Of a stretch of DNA of 56,265 bases, positions 25,010-33,021 are shown one piece after another. Source of the stretch: HXMU1420-2 sp040830545 (GTDB lineage: Bacteria; Pseudomonadota; Alphaproteobacteria; Rhodobacterales; Rhodobacteraceae); the NCBI GenBank assembly GCA_040830545.1, contig JBFOMB010000058.1, forward strand, positions 1 to 56,265, read 5' to 3'. How positions within the stretch are numbered: position 1 is the first letter of the stretch; each line of letters begins with the position of its first letter. The notes under the pieces are model-generated. The model made no database searches. It saw only the letters and a list, made by a program, of their open reading frames with translations, and was not told the origin of the DNA. Position numbers and translations under genes: made by a program.

Positions 25010-25747
25010 ATGACATACACGCCATTCTTTTTGCACGGGGCCGACCGGCCCTCCCGTTGGCTGATCACCTGCGATCATGCCACAAACGTAGTCCCATCCG
25101 AGGTGAATGGCGGCGATCTGGGTTTGCCGGCTGAGGATATGAACCGCCACATCGCATATGATCCCGGAGCTTATGGGGTGGCGGTGGAGCTGGGTGAATT
25201 GCTGGATGCGCCGGTTGTGGCCTCCAACTTTTCGCGGCTGGTGATTGACCCGAACCGGGGCGCGGATGATCCGACATTGGTGATGAAGCTGAATGACGGG
25301 TCACTGATCCCTGCAAACCGTCACGTTGATGCGGCGGAGGTAGAGCGCCGGTTGAACGCGTACTACCGGCCATATCACCAACAATTGGCCCGTTTTTCGG
25401 CGCGGCCGGATACCGTTGTGGTTTCGCTCCACAGCTTCACGCAGCAATTCAAGGGTCGTGCGCCACGTCCGTGGCACATTGGTGTTCTATTTGCGAAAGA
25501 TGAACGGTTTTCGCGCCCCCTGATCCAGCGTTTGCAGGCCGAACCCGGGTTGGTGGTTGGCGAAAATGAACCTTACACCGGCTATTTACCCGGCGATGCC
25601 ATTGACACACACGCGACTGCGAGCGGGCTGCTAAACGCGCTGATCGAGCTGCGCAATGACCTGATCCAGACGTCTGAGCAACAACGGGATTGGGCCGCGC
25701 GATTGGCCCCGATTTTGCGTGACGCACTGGAGATGACGGGCGTGTGA
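25010..25747 (+). CDS. N-formylglutamate amidohydrolase family protein
   Basis: A 245-residue protein of the N-formylglutamate amidohydrolase family. Characteristic segments are LITCDHATNVVP (metal Asp-His), SRLVIDPNRG, HHQQL and VVSLHSFTQQFKG with a further His, then WHIGVLFAKDERF. The hutG-type enzyme frees glutamate from N-formylglutamate in histidine breakdown, but no hut genes are nearby. The substrate here may differ. The gene is divergent from pyk with a 118-base gap. Confidence 0.88.
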   Translation: MTYTPFFLHGADRPSRWLITCDHATNVVPSEVNGGDLGLPAEDMNRHIAYDPGAYGVAVELGELLDAPVVASNFSRLVIDPNRGADDPTLVMKLNDGSLIPANRHVDAAEVERRLNAYYRPYHQQLARFSARPDTVVVSLHSFTQQFKGRAPRPWHIGVLFAKDERFSRPLIQRLQAEPGLVVGENEPYTGYLPGDAIDTHATASGLLNALIELRNDLIQTSEQQRDWAARLAPILRDALEMTGV

Positions 25748-25810
25748 TCGCACTCTCGACCTTGGCCCACGCAACGCTATGATCCTGCCAAAGCTCTGAA
25801 GGGAACCTAC

Positions 25811-26125
25811 ATGGACGACCAGACCCGCATCGAACTCGAAGCCGCCGCCTTTCGCCGCCTGCGTCAGCACCTGATGGAGGACCGCACCGACGTGCAGAAC
25901 ATCGACATGATGAACCTCGCCGGGTTCTGCCGGAACTGCCTGTCACGCTGGTATCAGGAGGCCGCAGCCGACAAGGGGATCACGATCGGCAAGGACGAAG
26001 CACGCGAAATGTTCTATGGCATGTCCATGGCCGAGTGGAAGGCGAACTATCAGACCGAGGCCAGCGATGCGCAGAAGGCCGCGTTTGAAACGTCGTTCCG
26101 GGAAAACGTGACGGACAAATCCTGA
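25811..26125 (+). CDS. DUF1244 family protein
   Basis: A 104-residue soluble protein matching the DUF1244 family as I recall it: RLRQHLMEDRTDVQNIDMMN, the conserved FCRNCLSRWY with two cysteines, then EAREMFYGMSMAEWK. The cysteine pair and nearby acidic residues suggest a small metal or redox role, but none is established. It probably shares a transcript with the gene 63 bases upstream and ends six bases from the convergent exporter gene. Confidence 0.85.
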   Translation: MDDQTRIELEAAAFRRLRQHLMEDRTDVQNIDMMNLAGFCRNCLSRWYQEAAADKGITIGKDEAREMFYGMSMAEWKANYQTEASDAQKAAFETSFRENVTDKS

Positions 26126-26131
26126 GGGCGG

Positions 26132-27085
26132 TCAGACCGGGGCCACAGGCCCCCGTCTGCGCGGGCGGCTTTGCGCGATGATCACGCCCAGACCAACGAT
26201 GGCCGCCCCGGTCGCCTTGGTCCAGTCCCAGCTGTCGCCCATCGCCAACATGATCAACATGACGTAGAACGGCGCAACATTCATGTGGAACGAAGCCAGA
26301 GCAACGCCCAGCCGCCCGACCGAGCCGAGCCAGAAGGCTTGGCTGACTGCCATACTGACCACAGCGTAAAGCAGCAGCGGGGCGATATCCGCCGTCTTGG
26401 GGGAAATGGCCACCGCCGCTGCCGGGCCGAACAGTGCCACGCCGAGGCAGATCGCTCCGACAGCGATCAAGGCGCCGGCCAATGTGATCGTGGTGCGCCC
26501 GATGGGGGTCAGGTCGGGGAAGTCTACGACAACCCTGTGGCTGCCCCATGAAAAGAAGGCAACCGATACAACGGCACAGGCTGCGCCTATGCCAATGTCG
26601 GACCCGGACAGCGCGTTGGTGGCGATGGCCCCACCCAGGATCGACGCGCCCATGCCGATGGCAAAGCGCCCGGTTAACTGTCGCTGTCGATTGGCAAGCT
26701 CAATCAGTGTTCCGGCCAGCGGCCCGCACGAGGCGATCAGGGCCACCGTCACAGGGTCGGTCAGGTCTTGCGCAACCAGCAGCAGGTATGTCCCGACGCC
26801 AAATCCGATTCCGCCCACGATGATTCCGCGACCCCATCGCGCGGTCAGCGCTGCGCGGGTCCCGTCCATCAGCACCCACACCGGCAACAGGAACAGCACC
26901 GCAATGATCAGACGTGCGGTGATCAGGGCCAGGGGTGGCCAGCTTTGCAGCAGAAACTCGGCTGCCGGAAAGGCCGTGGCCCATGTCACCATCGAGGCGA
27001 CGCCAAGGATATTGCCGGCCAGCACAGGGGCACCGGCGTGCGCGCCTGCAAAGGCAGGGCGCACCGGATCAGGGCTGATAGCCAT
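26132..27085 (-). CDS. DMT superfamily (EamA) transporter
   Basis: A 317-residue membrane protein with about ten hydrophobic segments in two EamA repeats, the drug/metabolite transporter layout. The first repeat ends around the segment LLLVAQDLTDPVTVALIASC, and the second contains TPIGRTTITLAGALIAVGA. Such proteins export amino acids or metabolites; the substrate cannot be told. I start at the ATG at 27083-27085 (MAISPD), not at the TTG five codons upstream. Confidence 0.88.
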   Translation of the reverse strand: MAISPDPVRPAFAGAHAGAPVLAGNILGVASMVTWATAFPAAEFLLQSWPPLALITARLIIAVLFLLPVWVLMDGTRAALTARWGRGIIVGGIGFGVGTYLLLVAQDLTDPVTVALIASCGPLAGTLIELANRQRQLTGRFAIGMGASILGGAIATNALSGSDIGIGAACAVVSVAFFSWGSHRVVVDFPDLTPIGRTTITLAGALIAVGAICLGVALFGPAAAVAISPKTADIAPLLLYAVVSMAVSQAFWLGSVGRLGVALASFHMNVAPFYVMLIMLAMGDSWDWTKATGAAIVGLGVIIAQSRPRRRGPVAPV

Positions 27086-27231
27086 GTCGGGACTCGTCAA
27101 TTGTTATGGAACGCCGGGGTCCGGCGCTGTGGATGATTTCAACTGATTCTCTGACGGGTTCTGGCCAGAACTCGACAGTCTGTCGTTTTCAGGCTTTGGT
27201 GCGGGAAGATTGATGAAATCGGAGCGTCCCC

Positions 27232-27978
27232 GTGCCCAAATTCGCCGCAAATCTCAGCCTGTTGTTTACCGAATACCCCTATGCGGATCGCTTTGCCGCT
27301 GCGGCCAAAGCCGGATTTGAGGCGGTCGAGGTGCTGTTTCCATATGCTGAAATTGACGCGACCCTCGCAGGTCTGTCAGCGCAGGGGCAGGAGTTGGTTT
27401 TGATCAACGCGCCCTTGCCCAATCCCGCGGCCGGGCATTTGGGGCTTGCCGCGACTCCCGGAGCGGAACAGGAATTTCGGAACGAAATGAGCGGTTTGCT
27501 GGAACACGCGATCCGTTTGAAACCTGGTCAGATGCACATCATGTCCGGCAATGGCGCAGGACAGGCGGCGCTAGACACCTTTATGTCAAACCTTGAATGG
27601 CTGCTGGAGACCGCACCGAACCAACGCTTCACGTTGGAGCCGCTGAATCCACGGGATCGGCCGGACTACTTCCTGAACGACTATGATCTGGCAGCGGAGA
27701 TACTGGACCGCATCGGGAGTGAGCGGCTGGGTCTGCAATACGACACCTACCATTCCGCACTCATTCACGGTGACGCCCTGGAGGTATGGCAAAAGCACGG
27801 GCAGCGTGCGACCCACGTGCAGATTGGCAACCCGCCAAACCGTTCTGAGCCCGGTCCTGGGGATGTGGATTTCCCGACCTTTTTCGCGGAACTGGATGCG
27901 TCAGGATATGGCGGTTGGGTGAGCGCAGAGTACAACCCAACCCGTCAGACAGAAGAGACGTTAGCGTGGATGGCGTGA
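27232..27978 (+). CDS. hyi: Hydroxypyruvate isomerase
   Basis: A 248-residue TIM-barrel isomerase of the xylose-isomerase-like family. MPKFAANLSLLFTEYPYADR at the start is typical of hydroxypyruvate isomerase, as are FTLEPLNPRDRPDYFLND, LQYDTYHSA and THVQIGNPPNRSEPGPG, which carry the metal and substrate ligands. The enzyme interconverts hydroxypyruvate and tartronate semialdehyde in glyoxylate metabolism. The start codon is GTG. It is alone on its strand and is followed by dctB after 126 bases. Confidence 0.92.
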   Translation: MPKFAANLSLLFTEYPYADRFAAAAKAGFEAVEVLFPYAEIDATLAGLSAQGQELVLINAPLPNPAAGHLGLAATPGAEQEFRNEMSGLLEHAIRLKPGQMHIMSGNGAGQAALDTFMSNLEWLLETAPNQRFTLEPLNPRDRPDYFLNDYDLAAEILDRIGSERLGLQYDTYHSALIHGDALEVWQKHGQRATHVQIGNPPNRSEPGPGDVDFPTFFAELDASGYGGWVSAEYNPTRQTEETLAWMA

Positions 27979-28082
27979 CGCCGCGACCCTGGCAAATCGA
28001 TCAGGATCGCTGGTGTCGGTTAAGCAAGGTCTGAACTTGTCACCGGGGTGCGTTTCGCTTCATCAAATCTTGCGCCTTGACC

Positions 28083-28102
28083 CGGTAAACTGGAAATTAC
28101 CG
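28083..28102 (+). promoter_or_regulatory. Inverted repeat covering the dctB ribosome binding site
   Basis: CGGTAA at 28083-28088 and TTACCG at 28097-28102 form a perfect inverted repeat. Its eight-base loop holds GGAAA, the likely ribosome binding site, and it ends two bases before the dctB ATG. It could be an operator or an RNA hairpin that tunes translation. Confidence 0.4.
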
Positions 28103-28104
28103 AA

Positions 28105-29823
28105 ATGACGCGGACGATATCTGTCATCATCTATGTATTGGCGGTGGCTGTGCTGGCGGTTTCCGTGTGGTTCTATGCCGCGCGAGAGTCCGTGGACGAA
28201 TTCGAAAGGCGCGGTCAATCCGATTTGGCCCTGGCCACAGACCGTCTGGTCAGCAGCATCCTGAGCTATCGGTTGTTGGCTGTGACCCTGTCCGGTGACC
28301 CCCGGCTGATTTCTCTAGCCACGCCTGCCGAAGAATTGACCGAAGTGCTGGAACGAACGGCGGATTTGTCCGGAGCGCTGGATCTGGTGTTGCTGGACCG
28401 GGAACGCGAGGTGCGAGCGAGTGCCTTTGGTCACGCCACACTGCCCTGGGTCAATGACGCTTGGATCGAAAGAGCCTTTCATGGTGCGTTGGGCTCGCAG
28501 CTGGTCGTCAGCGAAACCTTTGGTCGGCGGGCGATGTTGCTGGCCGTTCCGATCTTCAGTGAGGCCGGACCGGTGCTGCGAACATTGGTCGTGGTAATTG
28601 ATCTGGAACGAATTGAGGCAGATTTCAGAGGCTCCCAACCGGCGGTGTTGATGACGGATTCGGCTGGCGTGATCTTCTTTTCCAACCGGTCCGAGCTGAT
28701 GCTACGGGACAAAACTCAACTGGGACTGCCGCCCAGCCCGGTGCCGGACCTGTCCGCGACTCGCTGGTTGGGGGCCAACATCTGGTCGATCTCGGCCGGG
28801 CGCTACGTTCCACGGCGCGCGATCGTGGTCGAACAAGACCTGTCGGTCATCGGTATGTCGGCCGTCGCGTTGGTGGACCTCCGGCCCGCGCTGGCAACCG
28901 CTACGTTGCAGGCAGCAGTTACGGGATTTGCGTTCTTGCTGTTTGGCATGATTGTCTTTCTCGTTGGGCAACAACGTCGTGCGCTTGCGGCCGCAAACGA
29001 AGCGTTGGAGGGATTGGTAAGTGCTCGCACACAGGAACTGAGCAACACGAACGTCGCATTGCGTGCCGAAGTGGCTGAGCGGATTGAAGCAGAAACGGCG
29101 TTGAAGAAAGCGCAAAGCGATCTGATCCAGGCCGAAAAGCTCAGCGCGCTGGGAAAGATGTCGGCAGGCATCAGTCACGAGCTGAACCAACCCCTTATGG
29201 CAGTTCAGTCTTTTGCCCAGAATGGAAGCTTGTTTCTTGAGCGTGGCGACACGGACAAAGCGGCCGCGAATTTTTCCAGAGTGGGCGATCTGGCGGCCCG
29301 AATGGCGCGGATCATCCGGAACTTCCGTGCGTTCGCGCGGCAGGAACGCGAAACCGTAGGCCGCGTAAATCTCGTCGAGTCCGTGGTGGCCGCTGTGGAC
29401 CTTGCTGAGACCCGGTTGGGCCGGCACGGGGTCGCGTTGACCTTTGAGAAGCCATCCAACACGGTTTGGGTGCAGGGTGGTGAAGTGCGGCTGCAACAGG
29501 TGGTATTGAACCTGATTTCCAATGCGATCGACGCCATGTACGATGCACCTGTGCGGGACATCACTGTGGCTGTCGAACCCGGCCAACCTGTGGTCTTGCG
29601 GGTCAGCGACACCGGACCGGGTATCGAGGAACCGGACAAGGTGTTTGAACCTTTCTATTCAACCAAATCCATTGGCGAGGCTGAAGGCGTGGGGTTGGGG
29701 CTGTCGATTTCCTACGGTCTGGTGCAAAGCTTTGGTGGTGAGATCAAGGGAACAAACGCGCCCGAAGGTGGCGCAGTATTCACCGTGGAATTGCAACCTT
29801 GGCAGGATGAAGAGACGTCATGA
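28105..29823 (+). CDS. dctB: C4-dicarboxylate sensor histidine kinase DctB
   Basis: A 572-residue membrane kinase. The first transmembrane helix is at residues 5-25, a periplasmic sensor of about 240 residues follows, and the second helix is near 270-292. A coiled coil links to the kinase core. The H box is GISHELNQPLMAVQSFA, and the ATPase has the N box NLISNAIDAMYDA, a D box near DTGPGI and GVGLGLSISYGLV. This matches DctB, which senses succinate, fumarate or malate and phosphorylates DctD. It overlaps dctD by four bases and is followed by the TRAP transporter genes. Confidence 0.93.
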   Translation: MTRTISVIIYVLAVAVLAVSVWFYAARESVDEFERRGQSDLALATDRLVSSILSYRLLAVTLSGDPRLISLATPAEELTEVLERTADLSGALDLVLLDREREVRASAFGHATLPWVNDAWIERAFHGALGSQLVVSETFGRRAMLLAVPIFSEAGPVLRTLVVVIDLERIEADFRGSQPAVLMTDSAGVIFFSNRSELMLRDKTQLGLPPSPVPDLSATRWLGANIWSISAGRYVPRRAIVVEQDLSVIGMSAVALVDLRPALATATLQAAVTGFAFLLFGMIVFLVGQQRRALAAANEALEGLVSARTQELSNTNVALRAEVAERIEAETALKKAQSDLIQAEKLSALGKMSAGISHELNQPLMAVQSFAQNGSLFLERGDTDKAAANFSRVGDLAARMARIIRNFRAFARQERETVGRVNLVESVVAAVDLAETRLGRHGVALTFEKPSNTVWVQGGEVRLQQVVLNLISNAIDAMYDAPVRDITVAVEPGQPVVLRVSDTGPGIEEPDKVFEPFYSTKSIGEAEGVGLGLSISYGLVQSFGGEIKGTNAPEGGAVFTVELQPWQDEETS

Positions 29824-31043
29824 GCAAAGCGGTGCTAGTGGTCGAAGATGATGCAGCCGTGCGCGAGGCATTGGGGCAGACACTGGACCTGGCAGGTTTC
29901 GAACCACGGTTGGCCAGCGCATTCATCGTGGCCAAGGACCACATCTCGCCCGCGTTCGAGGGTGTGATCCTGTCAGACATTCGCATGCCGGGGCGGGACG
30001 GCCTGTACTTGTTGGACTATGCGCAGAAGATCGATGCCGACCTCCCGGTGATCCTTTTGACAGGCGAAGGGGACATCCCCACTGCTGTGTCTGCCATGTC
30101 GGCAGGCGCGTTCGACTTTCTGGAGAAACCTTGCAGCAATGACGTGCTGATCGGGGCGGTCACGCGGGCGTTGAAGGCGAGACAACTGGTGCTGGAAAAC
30201 CGTCGATTGAAGTCCGAGGTCCAGCGAGGGGATGCCGCTACACGCATGCTGTTCGGCCAGTCGGCAAAGGCCGAGGCCCTGCGCGAACAGGTGCGCCGCG
30301 CAGCCGGGATAAACGGTCCTGTCCTGGTTACTGGCGCACCCGGAACGGGCGTGGCTAAGGTTGCTGATGTGGTCCACCGCCTGTCAGATCGTGCAGACCA
30401 TGGTTTCCAGCGCGTTCCCTCTGCTTCGCTCGGACCGGATGAATTGACACAGCATTTGTCCGGGTCGGCGACCGGCACACTATTCCTCGATGAAATCACC
30501 GCCATGCCGCCGGAAACCCAGTTCCGGCTTCAGGAGCATCTGGACGCTGAAACCGGTGCACGTGTCCTGGTCGGTTCTACGGCGGACTTGCAGGCGGCAT
30601 TGGCGTCGGGTGGTTTGAATGCTGATCTGTACTACCAACTGGACACGCTCAAGATCCGAGTCCCGGCGTTGTCGGAACGGCCCGAAGACATCCCAGTTAT
30701 CTTCCGTAAATACGTGGCTGAGGTCGCGGAAACCTCGGGGTCGCCAGAGCCAGACATCCCACCGGATTTGATCGCGAGCCTGATGGCCCGCGACTGGCCC
30801 GGAAACACCCGTGCTCTGCGAAACGAGGCGCTGCGTCTGGTTTTGGGGTTGGAACCCTTGCAGGAGTCAGAACAGCCCGGACTGGTCGAAAAACTAGAAC
30901 AAGTGGAACGCACTTTGCTGATCGATGCGTTGAAACGCCACCGGGGTAATGCGTCGGCAACCGCCGAAGACCTGAAGCTGCCGCGCAAGACGCTGTATGA
31001 CAAGTTCGCACGGCACGGAATCAAGCCTGGTTCCTATCGCTGA
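29820..31043 (+). CDS. dctD: DctD-type response regulator with degenerate AAA+ domain
   Basis: A 407-residue NtrC-family regulator. The receiver has Asp53 in LSDIRMPGRDG and Lys103 in DFLEKPCSN. The central AAA+ domain is worn down. Walker A reads GAPGTGVA at 172-179, where functional members have GESGTGKE. The stretch to Walker B (TLFLDE, 220-225) is shortened, and the GAFTGA loop that touches sigma-54 is missing. Downstream features survive, including RPEDIP, WPGNTRALRN and a Fis-type helix-turn-helix at the C-terminus (SATAEDLKLPRKTLYDKF). It probably binds DNA but works without sigma-54 and perhaps without ATP hydrolysis, as reported for Rhodobacter capsulatus NtrC. Confidence 0.9.
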   Translation: MSKAVLVVEDDAAVREALGQTLDLAGFEPRLASAFIVAKDHISPAFEGVILSDIRMPGRDGLYLLDYAQKIDADLPVILLTGEGDIPTAVSAMSAGAFDFLEKPCSNDVLIGAVTRALKARQLVLENRRLKSEVQRGDAATRMLFGQSAKAEALREQVRRAAGINGPVLVTGAPGTGVAKVADVVHRLSDRADHGFQRVPSASLGPDELTQHLSGSATGTLFLDEITAMPPETQFRLQEHLDAETGARVLVGSTADLQAALASGGLNADLYYQLDTLKIRVPALSERPEDIPVIFRKYVAEVAETSGSPEPDIPPDLIASLMARDWPGNTRALRNEALRLVLGLEPLQESEQPGLVEKLEQVERTLLIDALKRHRGNASATAEDLKLPRKTLYDKFARHGIKPGSYR

Positions 31044-31045
31044 GG

Positions 31046-31067
31046 ACTGTGCGGAAATCCGCACAGT
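31046..31067. promoter_or_regulatory. Palindromic operator upstream of dctP, site 1
   Basis: ACTGTGCGGA, two bases, then TCCGCACAGT: a perfect ten-base inverted repeat just after the dctD stop. There is no T tract behind it, so a DNA-binding site is more likely than a terminator. DctD in rhizobia binds tandem sites before its target transporter gene, which makes DctD the natural candidate here. Confidence 0.65.
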
Positions 31068-31080
31068 TTGCGCTATCACG

Positions 31081-31098
31081 TGTTTCGATTTTCGCACA
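31081..31098. promoter_or_regulatory. Second, weaker operator copy upstream of dctP
   Basis: TGTTTCGATTTTCGCACA matches the 18-base core of the first site at 12 of 18 positions and keeps the CGCACA half intact. Its start is 33 bases from that of the first core, about three helical turns, so both would lie on the same DNA face. Confidence 0.5.
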
Positions 31099-31278
31099 AG
31101 TTTCGACCCTGGGTTAGGTGTGCCTGGCGTCCGACGCGTCTAATTGGTTAAATTTCAATAACAATTTCGTCGGTGCAACTGCCGCCGAATCAAGCGTTGC
31201 CCGAGTCGGTCAGAGATTCGACAACCGAAGTGGAGCGAAATTCCCCGCCAACCGGCGGAACAAACCGGAGGAGACCGC

Positions 31279-32280
31279 ATGAAATTCCTGACCACGACAG
31301 CGACCGCGCTTGCCTTGACCCTGACCGCAACCGGCTCATTCGCCGGCTGTGATGAAGGTGAAATGGTGATCAAGTTCAGCCATGTCACCAATACCGATAA
31401 GCACCCCAAGGGCATCGCCGCATCGCTGCTGCAAGAGCGCGTGAACAACGAAATGAACGGCACTGCCTGCATGGAAGTGTTCCCGAACTCCACGCTGTAC
31501 AATGACGACAAGGTTCTGGAAGCGATGTTGCAGGGCGATGTGCAACTGGCTGCGCCGTCCTTGTCCAAGTTCGAAAAGTTCACCAAACAGTTCCGCCTGT
31601 TCGACCTGCCCTTCATGTTCAAGGACGTGAATGCCGTTGATGCCTTCCAGGCGTCCGACAACGGTCAGGCGATGAAGGACAGCATGCAGCGCCGTGGCTT
31701 GCAGGGGTTGGAGTTCTGGCACAACGGGATGAAGCAGATGTCGGCCAACAAGCCGCTGATTTCGCCCACCGACGCTGCGGGCCTGAAGTTCCGCGTGCAG
31801 TCCTCGGACGTGCTGGTGGCACAGATGGAAGCCATCGGTGGTTCGCCTCAGAAAATGGCGTTCTCCGAAGTTTACGGCGCGCTGCAGCAGGGCGTTGTGG
31901 ACGGACAGGAAAACACCTGGTCCAACATCTATGGGCGCAAGTTCTTTGAGGTGCAGGACGGGATCACCGAAACCAACCACGGGATCATCGACTATCTGGT
32001 TGTGACCTCCGTTGATTGGCTCGACAGCCTGGACCCGGCCGTGCGCGACCAGTTCCTGACCATCCTGGGCGAAGTCACCGTAACCCGGAACGCTGAATCC
32101 ACGGCTGTGAACGAGTCCGCCAAGCAGGCGATCATTGATGCAGGCGGCACGATCCGCACGCTGGACGAAACCCAGCGCGCCGCGTGGGTCGACGCGATGA
32201 AACCGGTTTGGGACCAGTTTTCAGGCGATGTGGGTCAGGACATGATCGACGCAGCCCAGTCGTTTAACGCAGGCAGCTGA
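31279..32280 (+). CDS. dctP: TRAP dicarboxylate transporter substrate-binding protein DctP
   Basis: A 333-residue periplasmic binding protein. A Sec signal peptide covers roughly residues 1-22 (ending GSFAG). The mature DctP fold includes IKFSHVTNTDKHPKG, the substrate-arginine region GLKFRVQSSDVL and VYGALQQGVVDGQENTWSN. It delivers C4-dicarboxylates such as succinate to the DctQM permease. A CCGGAGGAG ribosome site precedes the ATG. A hairpin with a T tract follows the stop and likely makes dctP mRNA more abundant than that of the membrane subunits. Confidence 0.95.
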   Translation: MKFLTTTATALALTLTATGSFAGCDEGEMVIKFSHVTNTDKHPKGIAASLLQERVNNEMNGTACMEVFPNSTLYNDDKVLEAMLQGDVQLAAPSLSKFEKFTKQFRLFDLPFMFKDVNAVDAFQASDNGQAMKDSMQRRGLQGLEFWHNGMKQMSANKPLISPTDAAGLKFRVQSSDVLVAQMEAIGGSPQKMAFSEVYGALQQGVVDGQENTWSNIYGRKFFEVQDGITETNHGIIDYLVVTSVDWLDSLDPAVRDQFLTILGEVTVTRNAESTAVNESAKQAIIDAGGTIRTLDETQRAAWVDAMKPVWDQFSGDVGQDMIDAAQSFNAGS

Positions 32281-32296
32281 TCACGCTGCTGATCCG

Positions 32297-32325
32297 GCCC
32301 GCGCATTTTTTGCGCGGGCTTTTTT
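32297..32325 (+). terminator. Intra-operon terminator/attenuator between dctP and dctQ
   Basis: GCCCGCGCA at 32297-32305 pairs with TGCGCGGGC at 32311-32319 around five Ts and is followed by a run of six Ts. Placed inside the operon, it probably lets only part of the transcripts continue into dctQM. Confidence 0.85.
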
Positions 32326-32349
32326 ATTGAATGCGCGAAGGAGGGGAAG

Positions 32350-33021
32350 ATGCACCCGAAGCCGGGACAAAACTGGGCTGACCGACTGGAAGAGACGCTG
32401 ATCGCTCTTCTGTTGGGTCTGATGACGCTCCTCACCTTTGCCAACGTTATTGCGCGGTACGGGTTCAACTCGAACATTCTCTGGGCGCTGGAGTTGACGG
32501 TGTTCATGTTTGCGTGGCTGGTGCTGCTGGGGGCCTCTTACGCGGTCAAGAAAAGCGCGCACCTGGGTGTGGACTTGGTGATCGAGATGTCGTCGCCTGC
32601 GACACGGCGCGTGCTGGGCCTGATCTCGGTCTCGGCGTGCCTGATCTTCACGTTTCTGCTGCTCAAGGGGGCATGGGATTACTGGGCCAACTTCGCCAAC
32701 CTGCCCGGCACCGAAGGCCGCTGGTTCCCCTTGGGCTTCGAAGAGAAGTTTCGCGAAAAGGGCTGGTACGAGGTGAACGACATCCCCATGCCCGGCGTCT
32801 TGCGCTGGATGGAGGGCGTGTTCAACGAGGGCGAGGAATACGAAAAGATCCCGCGCCTGCTGCCTTACGCGATCCTGCCGCTGTCTATGGGGCTGTTGCT
32901 GTTCCGCTTTGCACAGGCCGCATGGGGCATCTGGAACGGCTCCGTCGACCGTCTGGTCGCCAGCCACGAAGTTGAAGACGAAATCGCGGAAGTCCGCGAA
33001 CAGTCAGGGGAGAAAATCTGA
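32350..33021 (+). CDS. dctQ: TRAP transporter small permease DctQ
   Basis: A 223-residue membrane protein, the small TRAP permease. Four hydrophobic segments are visible; the first lies around LIALLLGLMTLLTFANVIAR and the last around LPYAILPLSMGLLLF. It is longer than usual because of a hydrophilic insertion of about 50-60 residues (around 114-173) before the last helix. It has a strong GGAGGGG ribosome site. Its stop overlaps the dctM start by one base, so DctQ and DctM are made together. Confidence 0.93.
   Translation: MHPKPGQNWADRLEETLIALLLGLMTLLTFANVIARYGFNSNILWALELTVFMFAWLVLLGASYAVKKSAHLGVDLVIEMSSPATRRVLGLISVSACLIFTFLLLKGAWDYWANFANLPGTEGRWFPLGFEEKFREKGWYEVNDIPMPGVLRWMEGVFNEGEEYEKIPRLLPYAILPLSMGLLLFRFAQAAWGIWNGSVDRLVASHEVEDEIAEVREQSGEKI

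Noticed and set aside
31046..31067. Palindrome after dctD read as a terminator
   Set aside because: No T tract follows, and a related half-conserved copy lies three turns downstream, which fits a binding site better.
31108..31160. Possible sigma-54 promoter upstream of dctP
   Set aside because: The TGGG and TGGC words here have GC partners one or more bases off the required spacing, so they do not make a -24/-12 element.
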